From contig CAIKHZ010000094.1 of NCBI GenBank assembly GCA_903827375.1, positions 1-36,279 of the forward strand: a DNA stretch of 36,279 nt, read 5' to 3'. The translations under genes and the position numbers were made by a program. The stretch is from Akkermansiaceae bacterium. Its GTDB lineage: Bacteria > Verrucomicrobiota > Verrucomicrobiia > Verrucomicrobiales > Akkermansiaceae. The notes under the pieces are model-generated. The model saw only the letters and a program-made list of their open reading frames with translations. It was not told where the DNA came from and did no database searches. Of the stretch, positions 11,172-18,714 are shown piece after piece (within the stretch, counting starts at the first letter, position 1; each line of letters opens with the position of its first letter).

Positions 11172-11202
11172 TCAACAAAATCCAACACTGCGCGACAAGA
11201 GA

Positions 11203-12795
11203 ATGAACAGTAAACCGGTATGCATTTACGATACGACCTTGCGTGATGGCACCCAGGGCGAAGGCTTTCAATTGTCCGGCTTGGACAAGTTGCGTATCGC
11301 CCAGCGCCTGGATGACTTCGGCGTGGATTTCATCGAAGGCGGCTGGCCGGGTTCCAACCCCAAGGACATTGAGTTTTTCAGGGAAGCAAAGAACTTGCCT
11401 CTCAAACACGCAAGATTGGCAGCTTTTGGTGCCACCCGCCGCGCCGATTGCCGGGTGGAGGATGACCCGCAGGTGCGCTTGCTGATGGAGGCTGAGACGC
11501 CAGTGGTGACGATTTTCGGAAAAAGTTGGGAACTCCAAGTCACCGAAGTCCTGCGCACCAGCATCGAGGAAAACCGCGCAATGATCCGCGATACCGTGGC
11601 CCATCTCGCACACCATGGCCGCGAAGTGATCTACGACGCCGAACACTTTTTCGACGGCTACAAGGACTCTCCCGAGCATGCTCTGGGCACCTTGGAAGCC
11701 GCCGCCGAGGGCGGGGCCGCCTGCCTGGTCCTCTGCGATACCAATGGCGGCTCACTGCCTAGCGAGATTTTGCAAACCTGCCTGGCCGTCAAAGCCCGCC
11801 TGCCCGGGGTGGCGTTCGGCATCCACACTCACAACGATTGCGAACTTGGCGTGGCCAATGCCATCGCCGCCATCCGGGCGGGTGCCAGCCAGGTTCAGGG
11901 CACCATCAATGGCTATGGCGAACGCACCGGAAATTGCAATCTGACGTCCGTGATCCCCCTCCTCCAACTCAAGCTCGGCCTCAATGTGGTGCCCTGTTTG
12001 GAAAAACTACGAGATCTCTCGTACTTTGTGGATGAAGTATCTAACAATGCCCATTTCGCTCGCGCCGCCTTTGTCGGCAGCACCGCCTTTGCCCACAAGG
12101 GCGGCATGCACGTCAATGCCGTGCAAAAGCTCGCCCGCAGCTACGAACACATTCCGCCTGCCAGCGTCGGCAATTTCCAAAACATCTTGGTGTCCGAGCT
12201 CAGCGGCCAGGCAAACATCCTTGTGAAGGCCGAGGCACTTGGCATCCCACTCGAAAAAGGCTCGCCGGAAGCCGTCGAAGTGCTCCGCCGCGTCAAGCAA
12301 CTCGAAAACGACGGCTATTCATTCGAGGCGGCCGACGGTTCGCTGGAATTGCTCATTCGACGGGTGTTGGGCACGTACGTCAAACCCTACGAACTGCACG
12401 AGTACCATACCAGCTTCCGCCAATATGGCGACGGCCACACGCCGGTGTGTGAGGCCACTGTCAAACTCTCCGTCAGCGGCGAGCGAACCCTCACCGTCGC
12501 CGAGGGCCGCGGCGTTCTCAACTCGTTGGATCTGGCACTGCGCAAGGCATTGCGGCCGTTCTATCCTGAAATCGACGCCGTATCACTGGTCGATTACAAA
12601 GTGCGCATCATAGACGGCCATGATGCCACCGCCGCCAAAACGCGAGTTCTCATGGTCAGCACGGATGGCTCCCACGACTGGGGCACAGTCGGCGTGTCTG
12701 ACAATATCATCGAGGCCAGCTGGCTAGCCCTGGTTGATGGCATCGACCTGTTTCTGCAGCAGCGCCGCGCCATCCACCAATCTCACAGTTCCTGA
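11203..12795 (+). CDS. cimA: Citramalate synthase
   Basis: CimA condenses pyruvate and acetyl-CoA to (R)-citramalate, the first step of the threonine-independent route to isoleucine. The 530-residue chain has the alpha-isopropylmalate/homocitrate synthase TIM barrel, with YDTTLRDGTQGEGF near the N-terminus (catalytic Arg and metal Asp). The metal-binding IHTHND and the GYGERTGNCNL motif follow. After a linker domain comes the LeuA-type regulatory domain (about 410-525), where end-product feedback normally acts. Length and GGWPGSNPKD favour CimA over LeuA. The start MNSKPV is chosen over a TTG 14 codons upstream; AGAGA just before it may serve as a weak ribosome site. The stop codon lies inside a dispersed repeat shared with 28195-28246. 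Confidence 0.92.
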   Translation: MNSKPVCIYDTTLRDGTQGEGFQLSGLDKLRIAQRLDDFGVDFIEGGWPGSNPKDIEFFREAKNLPLKHARLAAFGATRRADCRVEDDPQVRLLMEAETPVVTIFGKSWELQVTEVLRTSIEENRAMIRDTVAHLAHHGREVIYDAEHFFDGYKDSPEHALGTLEAAAEGGAACLVLCDTNGGSLPSEILQTCLAVKARLPGVAFGIHTHNDCELGVANAIAAIRAGASQVQGTINGYGERTGNCNLTSVIPLLQLKLGLNVVPCLEKLRDLSYFVDEVSNNAHFARAAFVGSTAFAHKGGMHVNAVQKLARSYEHIPPASVGNFQNILVSELSGQANILVKAEALGIPLEKGSPEAVEVLRRVKQLENDGYSFEAADGSLELLIRRVLGTYVKPYELHEYHTSFRQYGDGHTPVCEATVKLSVSGERTLTVAEGRGVLNSLDLALRKALRPFYPEIDAVSLVDYKVRIIDGHDATAAKTRVLMVSTDGSHDWGTVGVSDNIIEASWLALVDGIDLFLQQRRAIHQSHSS

Positions 12796-12834
12796 GCTTG
12801 TCGGCAATTTCAGGGAATTGACTTTGCTCGACTC
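12790..12834. repeat. Dispersed intergenic repeat A, copy 1
   Basis: TCCTGAGCTT, two variable bases, then CGGCAATTTCAGGGAATTGA recur at 28195-28226; both copies continue to GCTC and CGACTC. Internally CAATT (12805-12809) pairs with AATTG (12816-12820), and the outer GAGC (12794-12797) pairs with GCTC (12826-12829). This copy supplies the TGA stop codon of cimA. Confidence 0.7.
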
Positions 12835-12847
12835 TGTGCATATTCGG

Positions 12848-12881
12848 GCTCCTGCAGGAGCGTTCATGGGTTCCATTGAAC
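12848..12881. terminator. Possible bidirectional terminator between convergent genes
   Basis: A perfect 14-bp palindrome GCTCCTGCAGGAGC (12848-12861) is followed at once by a second hairpin. In that one GTTCATGG (12862-12869) pairs with CCAT-T-GAAC (12873-12881) with one bulged base. It lies between the 3' ends of cimA and the permease gene. There is no strong T-run, so a terminator role is inferred from position. Confidence 0.4.
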
Positions 12882-12885
12882 ATTG

Positions 12886-13743
12886 CTACGAGTGGAAGTC
12901 AGGCGGCTTTTTGAGCAAGCCGTATTTTGGCGAGAAAAGGAAGGCGACGAGAAACACGGACCCGAGCACGAGCACGATGGTCGGGCCTTGTTCGAGGTTG
13001 AGGTGCCAGCCGATGATCACTGCGGCGGCGGAGGCGAGGCCACCCAGCAGCGAGCCGCCCCAGAACAAGGCGTTGGTGGAATCTGTTAGTAGATAGATGG
13101 TGGCTGCAGGGGTAACCAGGAGACCTAGGGCGAGCATGCAGCCGACGGCTTGCAGCGAGGCGATGAGGACAACGATGAGCACGGCGAGCAGAAGGTAGTT
13201 GAGGGCGCGGACGGGCACGCCGAGAGTGGCAGCCACCTCGGCATCAAACAAGGTCATGAGGAGCGGGCGGTGAAGGGCGGTGAGCAGGCTGAGGGCCGCG
13301 CAGGAGATCCAGAAGGTGGTCCACAAATCGCCGTCACGCAGGCCCATGATATTGCCGAAGAGCCACTCGTCGATTTGTTGGGTGACGCGGAGGCGGCGTA
13401 GCAGGATGATGCCACCACTGAAGGCGGCGGTGTAGAGGATGGCCAAGGAGGAATCCTGGTCGAGGCGCGAACTGCGGGAAACCGCCAGCGAACCAAGCCC
13501 AATGAATAACGCGGCAAACAAGGCACCCAGAAAGGCGCTCCACTCATGCAAACCGGCCACCCACACGGCCACGGCGATGCCGGGGAGCAGTGCATGGGAG
13601 AGCGAGCCAACCTTGAGGGCAGACTTTTTGAGCACGACAAAGGCGCTGGCATAGCCGTTGGTGAGGCCGATGAGCAGGGCAGCGAGGATGGCGCGCTGAT
13701 TGAAGGGATGTTGCAGCGGTTCTGTTAGCCAATCCAGGATCAT
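12886..13743 (-). CDS. Zinc/manganese-type ABC transporter permease
   Basis: An ABC-3 family integral membrane permease (ZnuB/MntB type) of 285 residues with about eight hydrophobic segments. It has the family signatures FVVLKKSALKVGSLSHALLPGIAVA near residue 40-65 and ALLVTP-like GLLVTPAATIYLLT in the last third. It forms the channel for Zn2+, Mn2+ or Fe2+ with the ATPase encoded upstream. The ATG overlaps the ATPase stop by four bases (ATGA). I chose MILDWL as the start because the 31 preceding in-frame residues overlap the ATPase gene and have no family character. Metal specificity cannot be read from this subunit. Confidence 0.93.
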   Translation of the reverse strand: MILDWLTEPLQHPFNQRAILAALLIGLTNGYASAFVVLKKSALKVGSLSHALLPGIAVAVWVAGLHEWSAFLGALFAALFIGLGSLAVSRSSRLDQDSSLAILYTAAFSGGIILLRRLRVTQQIDEWLFGNIMGLRDGDLWTTFWISCAALSLLTALHRPLLMTLFDAEVAATLGVPVRALNYLLLAVLIVVLIASLQAVGCMLALGLLVTPAATIYLLTDSTNALFWGGSLLGGLASAAAVIIGWHLNLEQGPTIVLVLGSVFLVAFLFSPKYGLLKKPPDFHS

Positions 13744-14513
13744 GCGAGCTCCTTTCCGGCAGTTGAAGGTTGGGCGAATGTCTGTTCGAGCAGTGCGCCG
13801 GTGAACACATCCCCCACCGGACCGAAGGCCAGGCACTTGCGACGCAGCAACAGGGCTTGGTCGTAGATTTCGCGCACAGTGTCCAAATCGTGGTGGGCGG
13901 CGAGCACCAGTCGCCCTTCCTTAGTTAGATCTCGCAATGTCTGGGCAAGGGCGGTTTTGGCCGGGTGATCGAGGCCGCTGAATGGCTCGTCGAGGAGCAA
14001 AACGTGGGCTTCCTGGGCGAGGGCGCGGGCCAGGAATACCCGTTGCTGCTGGCCGCCGCTCAAGGCGCTGATTTGGCGGTGCTGCAGGTCCAGCAAGCCC
14101 ATGGCAGCCAGTGCGTGCTCGATGGCATCGGCGTCCGAGTTGGAGAATGGCCGCCACCAACCGGCTTGCGGGTAGCGGCCCATGCTGACGACTCCGCGCA
14201 CGGTGATGGGGAATTGCCAATCGACGTTTTCGCGTTGTGGCAGGTAGGCAATTTCCCGGCTCCACTTCGCAACCAGGGTGCCACGCCAAAAAATCTTGCC
14301 AGCGGCGATGGGCTGCAGGCCGGCGATGGCCTTGAGCAAGGTGCTTTTACCGGCACCGTTAGGGCCGATGAGGGCGACGCAAGAGCCGCAGGAGGTGGCG
14401 AAGGAAATCCCGTCGAGTGCCAGTCCCTCGGGGTAGCGAACGCTGAGGTTTTCCACCGTCAGCTCGTGGTGATGGCCGCAGTGGGCGCAGGAATCATGGG
14501 AGGAAGTGGGCAT
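13740..14513 (-). CDS. Zinc/manganese-type ABC transporter ATPase with Cys/His-rich N-terminus
   Basis: The ATP-binding subunit of the importer, 257 residues. It has Walker A GPNGAGKST, the Q-loop region YLPQRENVDW, signature LSGGQQQR, Walker B VLLLDEPFSGLD and switch His in LAAHHDLD. The Q-loop wording and MGRYPQAGWW match ZnuC/MntB-type ATPases. Unusual is the N-terminus, where before the first strand there is HDSCAHCGHHHE (residues about 6-17). This is a C-x-x-C plus His cluster that could bind the transported metal. It overlaps the permease start and begins three bases after the preceding small gene ends, so it sits mid-operon. Confidence 0.95.
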   Translation of the reverse strand: MPTSSHDSCAHCGHHHELTVENLSVRYPEGLALDGISFATSCGSCVALIGPNGAGKSTLLKAIAGLQPIAAGKIFWRGTLVAKWSREIAYLPQRENVDWQFPITVRGVVSMGRYPQAGWWRPFSNSDADAIEHALAAMGLLDLQHRQISALSGGQQQRVFLARALAQEAHVLLLDEPFSGLDHPAKTALAQTLRDLTKEGRLVLAAHHDLDTVREIYDQALLLRRKCLAFGPVGDVFTGALLEQTFAQPSTAGKELA

Positions 14514-14516
14514 GGG

Positions 14517-14972
14517 TCAGGGTGACTGCCAGTTGAAGCGCAGCGGTTGGCTCAGCGAGCCGCTGCCGAGGACGAAGCGGGTTTGGGCGTCTCGGGCGTC
14601 CGGCATGATGGTTAGAAAAACGGCGGTATCTGCTGTGCTGGTGCCGAGGTCGGCTTGCAGCGAGATTTCCAGTGAGTTGTGGCTGATCGGCAGGAGGGCG
14701 TCGCACTCAGACTCGCCGGCCGCTACATCTGTTAGATCGAGCAGGATGGTGCCGTCTTCGGTGGTGAGGCGCAGCGAGCGGGCTGGGGCGAGGCATTTGA
14801 GGCGCAAAATTGCCGAGGTTAGGGCGTCTGCGGTGGGTGGTGGGGCGAGTGGTGAGGGCGCGGGTGGTGGCCGATGGGAGGTGAGGTGGCACAAGGGAAT
14901 GGCGAGCAGGCCGAGGGTGGCGAGCACCCCGGCGGTTCCGGCGAGAGGGGAGCGGAGGAAGTTGCAATCCAT
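14517..14972 (-). CDS. Membrane-anchored protein of unknown function in metal ABC operon
   Basis: A 151-residue protein that I do not recognise, encoded between the substrate-binding protein and the ATPase. It has one hydrophobic span (about residues 10-29). A very Pro-rich linker follows (about 34-47), then a beta-rich domain to the end with LRLTTEDGTILLDLTD and LEISLQADLG. The predicted form is a single-span protein with a small extracytoplasmic domain. Its ATG shares one base with the upstream stop (TGATG), and its own stop is three bases from the ATPase start. It is therefore tightly coupled on both sides, which argues that it is real and works with the importer. A role in metal delivery or complex stability is only a guess. 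Confidence 0.75.
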   Translation of the reverse strand: MDCNFLRSPLAGTAGVLATLGLLAIPLCHLTSHRPPPAPSPLAPPPTADALTSAILRLKCLAPARSLRLTTEDGTILLDLTDVAAGESECDALLPISHNSLEISLQADLGTSTADTAVFLTIMPDARDAQTRFVLGSGSLSQPLRFNWQSP

Positions 14973-15853
14973 CAGCGGGCGGCCAAAGCCTGGGTAATGG
15001 ATTGGACGTTGTGGCGGAACATGGCCTCGAAGCCCGCGTCCTGGCCGCTGCCATTGCCATCGGCGATGAGTGGCGCGGCAAGGGTGGTGGCGGAGGCTGC
15101 GGCGATGGATTCAAGGACCTTGGCGTTGGCCTTGTACTCGGGAAAGATCGCCTTGACCCCGGAGAGCTTCACCGCCTCGATGGTTTGTGCCAAGGCTTGA
15201 GGGGTGTTGTTCTGCTCAGCGTTGAGCCCGGCCACGGCGATGACCGTGAAGTCAAATTCCTTGGCGAAATACGCGAAGGCATTGTGGGCGGTGACCAATT
15301 TTCGTTGGCTGCGGGGCACCTTGGCCAGTTCGCTGGTGGCCCAGCGCTGCATGAGTTCGAGGCGGGCACCGTAGGTCTGGGCGTTGGCCAGAAAGTCCAC
15401 CTTGCCCGCTGGATCCTTGTCAGCCAGTGCCAATGCCACCACCCGGGCCGCCCGCCGCATATTCTCCACCCCGTGCCACCAATGCGGGTCCGGTGTGCCC
15501 GCAGCCCCATCCCCATCACGGGTCAGCGTCAGCGAAGGGATGTTGCTGCCAACCTCCACCACGCGTACCCCCTGCAAACTGTCATGCAGGCGATTCAGAT
15601 AGGGCTCGAGCCCTTTGCCGGCCGCCAACACCAAGGCCGACGCCTGCATCCTCGCAAGATCGTCCGGACGCGGCTCGAAGCGATGCGGATTGCCGCCCTC
15701 GCCGACTAGATCCACGACCTTCACGCGGTCGCCACCGACCTGCCGCGCCAGATCCGCCATCAACGGGTGCAGAGCCGACACTTGCAGCGGCGCAGCGGCT
15801 GCTGCCGCAGTGGCAAAAGCCGCCAACACGCCGCTCAGGAAGGATTTTCTCAT
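14972..15853 (-). CDS. Metal ABC transporter substrate-binding protein (ZnuA/MntA family)
   Basis: The extracytoplasmic metal-capture component, cluster A-I, 293 residues. An N-terminal signal peptide (about 1-20) has no lipobox Cys. Likely metal ligands are His in ALHPLMADL, His in GNPHRFEPRPDDL, His in LVTAHNAFAYFAKEF, and the acidic residue in FPEYKANAK. PHWWHGVENM is the conserved mid-domain segment. There is no long His-rich loop as in many ZnuA proteins, so Mn or Fe remains possible. It is the first gene of the operon, followed by the small membrane protein, ATPase and permease. Downstream overlap is one base. Confidence 0.92.
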   Translation of the reverse strand: MRKSFLSGVLAAFATAAAAAAPLQVSALHPLMADLARQVGGDRVKVVDLVGEGGNPHRFEPRPDDLARMQASALVLAAGKGLEPYLNRLHDSLQGVRVVEVGSNIPSLTLTRDGDGAAGTPDPHWWHGVENMRRAARVVALALADKDPAGKVDFLANAQTYGARLELMQRWATSELAKVPRSQRKLVTAHNAFAYFAKEFDFTVIAVAGLNAEQNNTPQALAQTIEAVKLSGVKAIFPEYKANAKVLESIAAASATTLAAPLIADGNGSGQDAGFEAMFRHNVQSITQALAAR

Positions 15854-15882
15854 ACCCGGATGAGGTTATGCAGACAACGGGC

Positions 15883-15900
15883 AAATGCAAGAAAAATGCA
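15883..15900 (-). promoter_or_regulatory. Possible operator upstream of the metal importer
   Basis: Two direct copies of AAATGCA (plus strand 15883-15889 and 15894-15900) lie 11 bases apart, one helical turn, about 30-50 bases before the importer start. The region is AT-rich compared with its surroundings. A metal-responsive repressor site would be expected here, but the repeats do not match a known Zur or MntR consensus, and no regulator gene is nearby. Confidence 0.25.
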
Positions 15901-15943
15901 ATAGGCGCGGGGCATCGGGCGGCATCTCCTGCTACCATCCGCC

Positions 15944-16507
15944 TTATCGGCCAAGGGTCACGACCACCTTGTCCTTGCGGATGGAGACGTCCTTGAGCAG
16001 CAACTTGGCGAGATTGGTTTTGGTCTCGTTGCGGGTGAGTTTGTAGATGGGGACGGTATCGACGAATTCGTCGGCGAAGAGGTTGAGGCCCTCGCGCAAC
16101 GTCTCGCGGTAATTATCCGGCATTTTGGGCACCTCGAGGGATTGCAGCTCCGGCTGTTCGAGGTAAAACCGATAGTCAGCCGCACGGTAGCCAATCCGGG
16201 TGATGAGCGAGGCGCTGCCGGTGTAGGATTTTTCGAGCAGGTCCGCGACACCTACCGTCACTCTCACATCCAAACTCACGCACACTTTATCCCGCTCCGG
16301 CAAAAAAACCACTCGTGGATTGAGGTAAGTCACCCGCACGATTTTCAGATAGGTTTTTTCCTTGGGGAATTTTTTGGCCAGCGCTGCGTCAATCATTCCT
16401 TTGGTGATTTCGATGCTGACTGTGCGCTCCAAGGCATCGCGCAGCAGGAAACCTCCCGCACCCGCCGCGAGAACTAACAAAAGGACTATCAGCCAGCGTC
16501 GTTTCAT
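15944..16507 (-). CDS. DUF1439 (YceB-like) membrane-anchored protein
   Basis: A 187-residue protein with an N-terminal Lys/Arg start and one hydrophobic span (about 5-22) with no lipobox Cys. A domain resembling DUF1439, the family of E. coli YceB, follows. It contains ITKGMIDAALAKKFP near the start and RVVFLPERDKV and SLDVRVTVG strands. A helical middle (MPDNYRETLREGLNLFADEF) and a closing strand follow. The family is predicted to bind lipid or another ligand in the cell envelope, with no proven reaction. It starts 36 bases after tal on the same strand, so they may be co-transcribed. Confidence 0.7.
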   Translation of the reverse strand: MKRRWLIVLLLVLAAGAGGFLLRDALERTVSIEITKGMIDAALAKKFPKEKTYLKIVRVTYLNPRVVFLPERDKVCVSLDVRVTVGVADLLEKSYTGSASLITRIGYRAADYRFYLEQPELQSLEVPKMPDNYRETLREGLNLFADEFVDTVPIYKLTRNETKTNLAKLLLKDVSIRKDKVVVTLGR

Positions 16508-16543
16508 TCGGGTCGGAAAAACACAAGGGTTAGGGAAGGAGGG

Positions 16544-17506
16544 TTAGCCGAGCATGGAGCCGACGAGAGCCTCGAGTTTGACGATATCGGCGGCGAAGTT
16601 GCGAATCCCCTGGGCGGTCTTCTCGGTGGCCATCGCATCCTCGTTGAGGGCGTAGCGAAACGCCTTTTCATCGAGATGCAGGTGCGCCCCGTCACTCAGC
16701 GCCGCTCCGGCGGGCGTGAGTTGCGCCACCAGCGGCTCGTCACAAGCTTGCAGCTCTCCTAACAACGAGGGGCTGATCGTCAACAGGTCGCAACCAGCCA
16801 GAGCGAGGATTTCGCCCTTGTTGCGAAATGAGGCACCCATCACCTCGGTTCGATAGCCGAATTTTTTGTAATAATTGTAGATGGTGCGGACGGATTGGAC
16901 GCCTGGGTCCTGAGCCCCAGGGTAGTCCTTGCCGGTGGCGGCCTTGTGCCAATCGAGGATACGGCCGACAAACGGTGAGATGAGTTGCACCCCGGCCTCG
17001 GCGCATGCGACCGCCTGGGCAAACGAAAACAACAGAGTCAGATTGCAGTGAATCCCTTCCTTTTCTAAAACTTCCGCCGCCTTAATCCCCTCCCAGGTCG
17101 CCGCTATCTTGATGAGAATCCGCTCCCGCGAATGCCCCGCCGCTTCGTAGGCAGCAATCAATTCGCGCGCCTTAACGAGCGTGCCCGCCGTGTCGAACGA
17201 CAGCCGAGCATCCACTTCGGTCGATACCCGGCCTGGCACGATTTTCAGGATTTCCAGCCCGAAGATCACAAGAATGCGATCCATGATGGCTGCGGTGAGG
17301 GCAACGCCCGCCAACCCCGATCGCTTCAGTTCGGCGATGGCCTGCTCGACCAGCGGCCGGTATTGTGGCTGACTGGCCGCCTGCAAAATGAGCGATGGGT
17401 TGGTGGTGGCATCCCGCGGATGATACATTTGCATCGACTCGAAGTCGCCGGTATCGGCGACGACTGTGGTAAACTGCTTCAGTTGGTCGAGTTGGCTCAG
17501 GCTCAT
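16544..17506 (-). CDS. tal: Transaldolase
   Basis: Transaldolase moves a dihydroxyacetone unit between sugar phosphates in the non-oxidative pentose phosphate pathway. The 320-residue chain is the classic TalA/TalB type. It has the N-terminal [15 protein letters not shown] with the catalytic Asp, [10 protein letters not shown] for substrate binding, the Schiff-base Lys in [12 protein letters not shown], and [22 protein letters not shown] and [20 protein letters not shown] follow. Length matches E. coli TalB (317). The start is the ATG at 17506, which puts [10 protein letters not shown] at its usual place. A GTGCTAGCGT element lies just upstream. Confidence 0.98.
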   Translation of the reverse strand: MSLSQLDQLKQFTTVVADTGDFESMQMYHPRDATTNPSLILQAASQPQYRPLVEQAIAELKRSGLAGVALTAAIMDRILVIFGLEILKIVPGRVSTEVDARLSFDTAGTLVKARELIAAYEAAGHSRERILIKIAATWEGIKAAEVLEKEGIHCNLTLLFSFAQAVACAEAGVQLISPFVGRILDWHKAATGKDYPGAQDPGVQSVRTIYNYYKKFGYRTEVMGASFRNKGEILALAGCDLLTISPSLLGELQACDEPLVAQLTPAGAALSDGAHLHLDEKAFRYALNEDAMATEKTAQGIRNFAADIVKLEALVGSMLG

Positions 17507-17515
17507 GAGGCGGCG

Positions 17516-17525
17516 ACGCTAGCAC
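17516..17525 (-). promoter_or_regulatory. TGCTAGCRT element upstream of tal
   Basis: Read on the minus strand, GTGCTAGCGT ends nine bases before the tal ATG. The same 10 bases occur six bases before the serine protease ATG (25878-25887), and a variant lies upstream at 30892-30901. TAGCGT with TG two bases earlier could act as an extended -10 box, implying a very short or absent leader. Confidence 0.4.
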
Positions 17526-17644
17526 CGGTGCCGCGGCCTGGAAAGGGCAAAACCTTGGGATTGGCTTGCAGACAGGGCATCTTGGCGCATGAGAGTGTGC
17601 ATCAGGGTTGCAGTCGCCGACAAAACCGTCCACACTCCCGGCCC

Positions 17645-18460
17645 ATGTGGACATCCATTCGCGAATTTGAAGACATCCGTTACGAAACCACGGAGCAGGG
17701 GCGCATCGCCAAAATCACCATCAACCGCCCGGAAGTGCGCAACGCCTTCCGCCCAAAAACGGTCACCGAAATGCTCCAGGCTTTCGAGCTGGCCCATGAG
17801 GATCCGGCCGTGGGGGTCATCATCCTCACCGGCGCCGGGGATCTGGCATTCTGCTCCGGCGGCGATCAAAAAGTCCGCGGCCACGCAGGATACATCGGCG
17901 AGGATGGCATCCCCCGCCTCAACGTTCTCGATTTGCAAAAAAAAATCCGCTCCCTGCCCAAGCCGGTGGTGGCGATGGTCGCCGGTTATGCCATCGGCGG
18001 CGGGCACGTGCTGCACATTGTCTGCGATCTAACCATCGCTGCGGATAACGCGCGTTTTGGTCAGACAGGCCCGAAGGTTGGCTCGTTTGACGGTGGGCTG
18101 GGGTCGAGTTACTTGGCGCGGATTGTGGGCCAGAAGAAGGCCCGCGAAATCTGGTACTTGTGCCGCCAGTACGACGCCAAACAGGCGTTGGAGATGGGCT
18201 TGGTCAACACCGTGGTGCCACTCGCCGATCTCGAATCAGAAACCCTGAGCTGGTGCCGCGAAATGCTCGCCCACTCGCCGTTGGCCCTGCGTTGCCTCAA
18301 GGCCGCGCTCAACGCCGATTGCGACGGCCAGATGGGATTGTTAGACCTGGCTGGAAACGCCACCCTGCTTTACTACATGAGTGAGGAGGGCCGTGAAGGA
18401 AAGCAGGCGTTTTTAGAGAAGCGCCCGCCGGATTTTTCCAAATTCCCGCGGGTCCCATGA
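17645..18460 (+). CDS. menB: 1,4-dihydroxy-2-naphthoyl-CoA synthase
   Basis: MenB is a crotonase-fold enzyme that closes the second ring in menaquinone synthesis, from o-succinylbenzoyl-CoA to dihydroxynaphthoyl-CoA. The 271-residue protein has the CoA-binding strand [20 protein letters not shown] and the oxyanion-hole segment [48 protein letters not shown] is spread over residues about 115-155, and [22 protein letters not shown] follows. These are diagnostic for MenB rather than a generic enoyl-CoA hydratase. The start at [11 protein letters not shown] fits the family. It is divergent from tal and no other men gene is in view, so the pathway genes are scattered. Confidence 0.96.
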   Translation: MWTSIREFEDIRYETTEQGRIAKITINRPEVRNAFRPKTVTEMLQAFELAHEDPAVGVIILTGAGDLAFCSGGDQKVRGHAGYIGEDGIPRLNVLDLQKKIRSLPKPVVAMVAGYAIGGGHVLHIVCDLTIAADNARFGQTGPKVGSFDGGLGSSYLARIVGQKKAREIWYLCRQYDAKQALEMGLVNTVVPLADLESETLSWCREMLAHSPLALRCLKAALNADCDGQMGLLDLAGNATLLYYMSEEGREGKQAFLEKRPPDFSKFPRVP

Positions 18461-18714
18461 AGAAGACCCAGGAACCCATAGTGCCCATGGGCGAACGGCG
18501 AGGGCACCGAAGCTTAGAACTCAGTATTCGACCTCATCCAGCGGATGGATTCCTTTCTCTAGGCCACCGATGCCGACACCATTTCCCTTCTCGCTGGTCA
18601 CCCCACGCCAAGCCCGGCCGGTCTTATTGATCCGACGGGCATAAGTCCTCGAATTCCGTCCCATCGGCTCCTACAACCGTGGATGAACATTGACGGTTCG
18701 ACTCATAAAGCCCG
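18461..18714. other. Convergent intergenic stretch with repeat B
   Basis: The stretch lies between the 3' ends of menB and the transglutaminase-like gene. It holds one copy of a 21-base repeat (18516-18536) and a second TTCGACTCA near 18693. I saw no gene and no clear T-tailed hairpin. Confidence 0.4.
18516..18536. repeat. Dispersed intergenic repeat B, copy 1
   Basis: A 21-base sequence starting AGAACTCAGT and ending TTCGACCTCA recurs at 35999-36019 with one mismatch in the middle. Both copies lie shortly downstream of a gene's stop codon. Confidence 0.6.

Noticed and set aside
11104..11202. GGCAACCGGC before cimA, reminiscent of a SAM-I riboswitch stem
   Set aside because: The rest of the S-box core is missing, and there are only about 100 bases between genes.
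10267..11679. Minus-strand 470-codon frame
   Set aside because: It spans antisense of both rng and cimA, which are certain genes, and has no family features.
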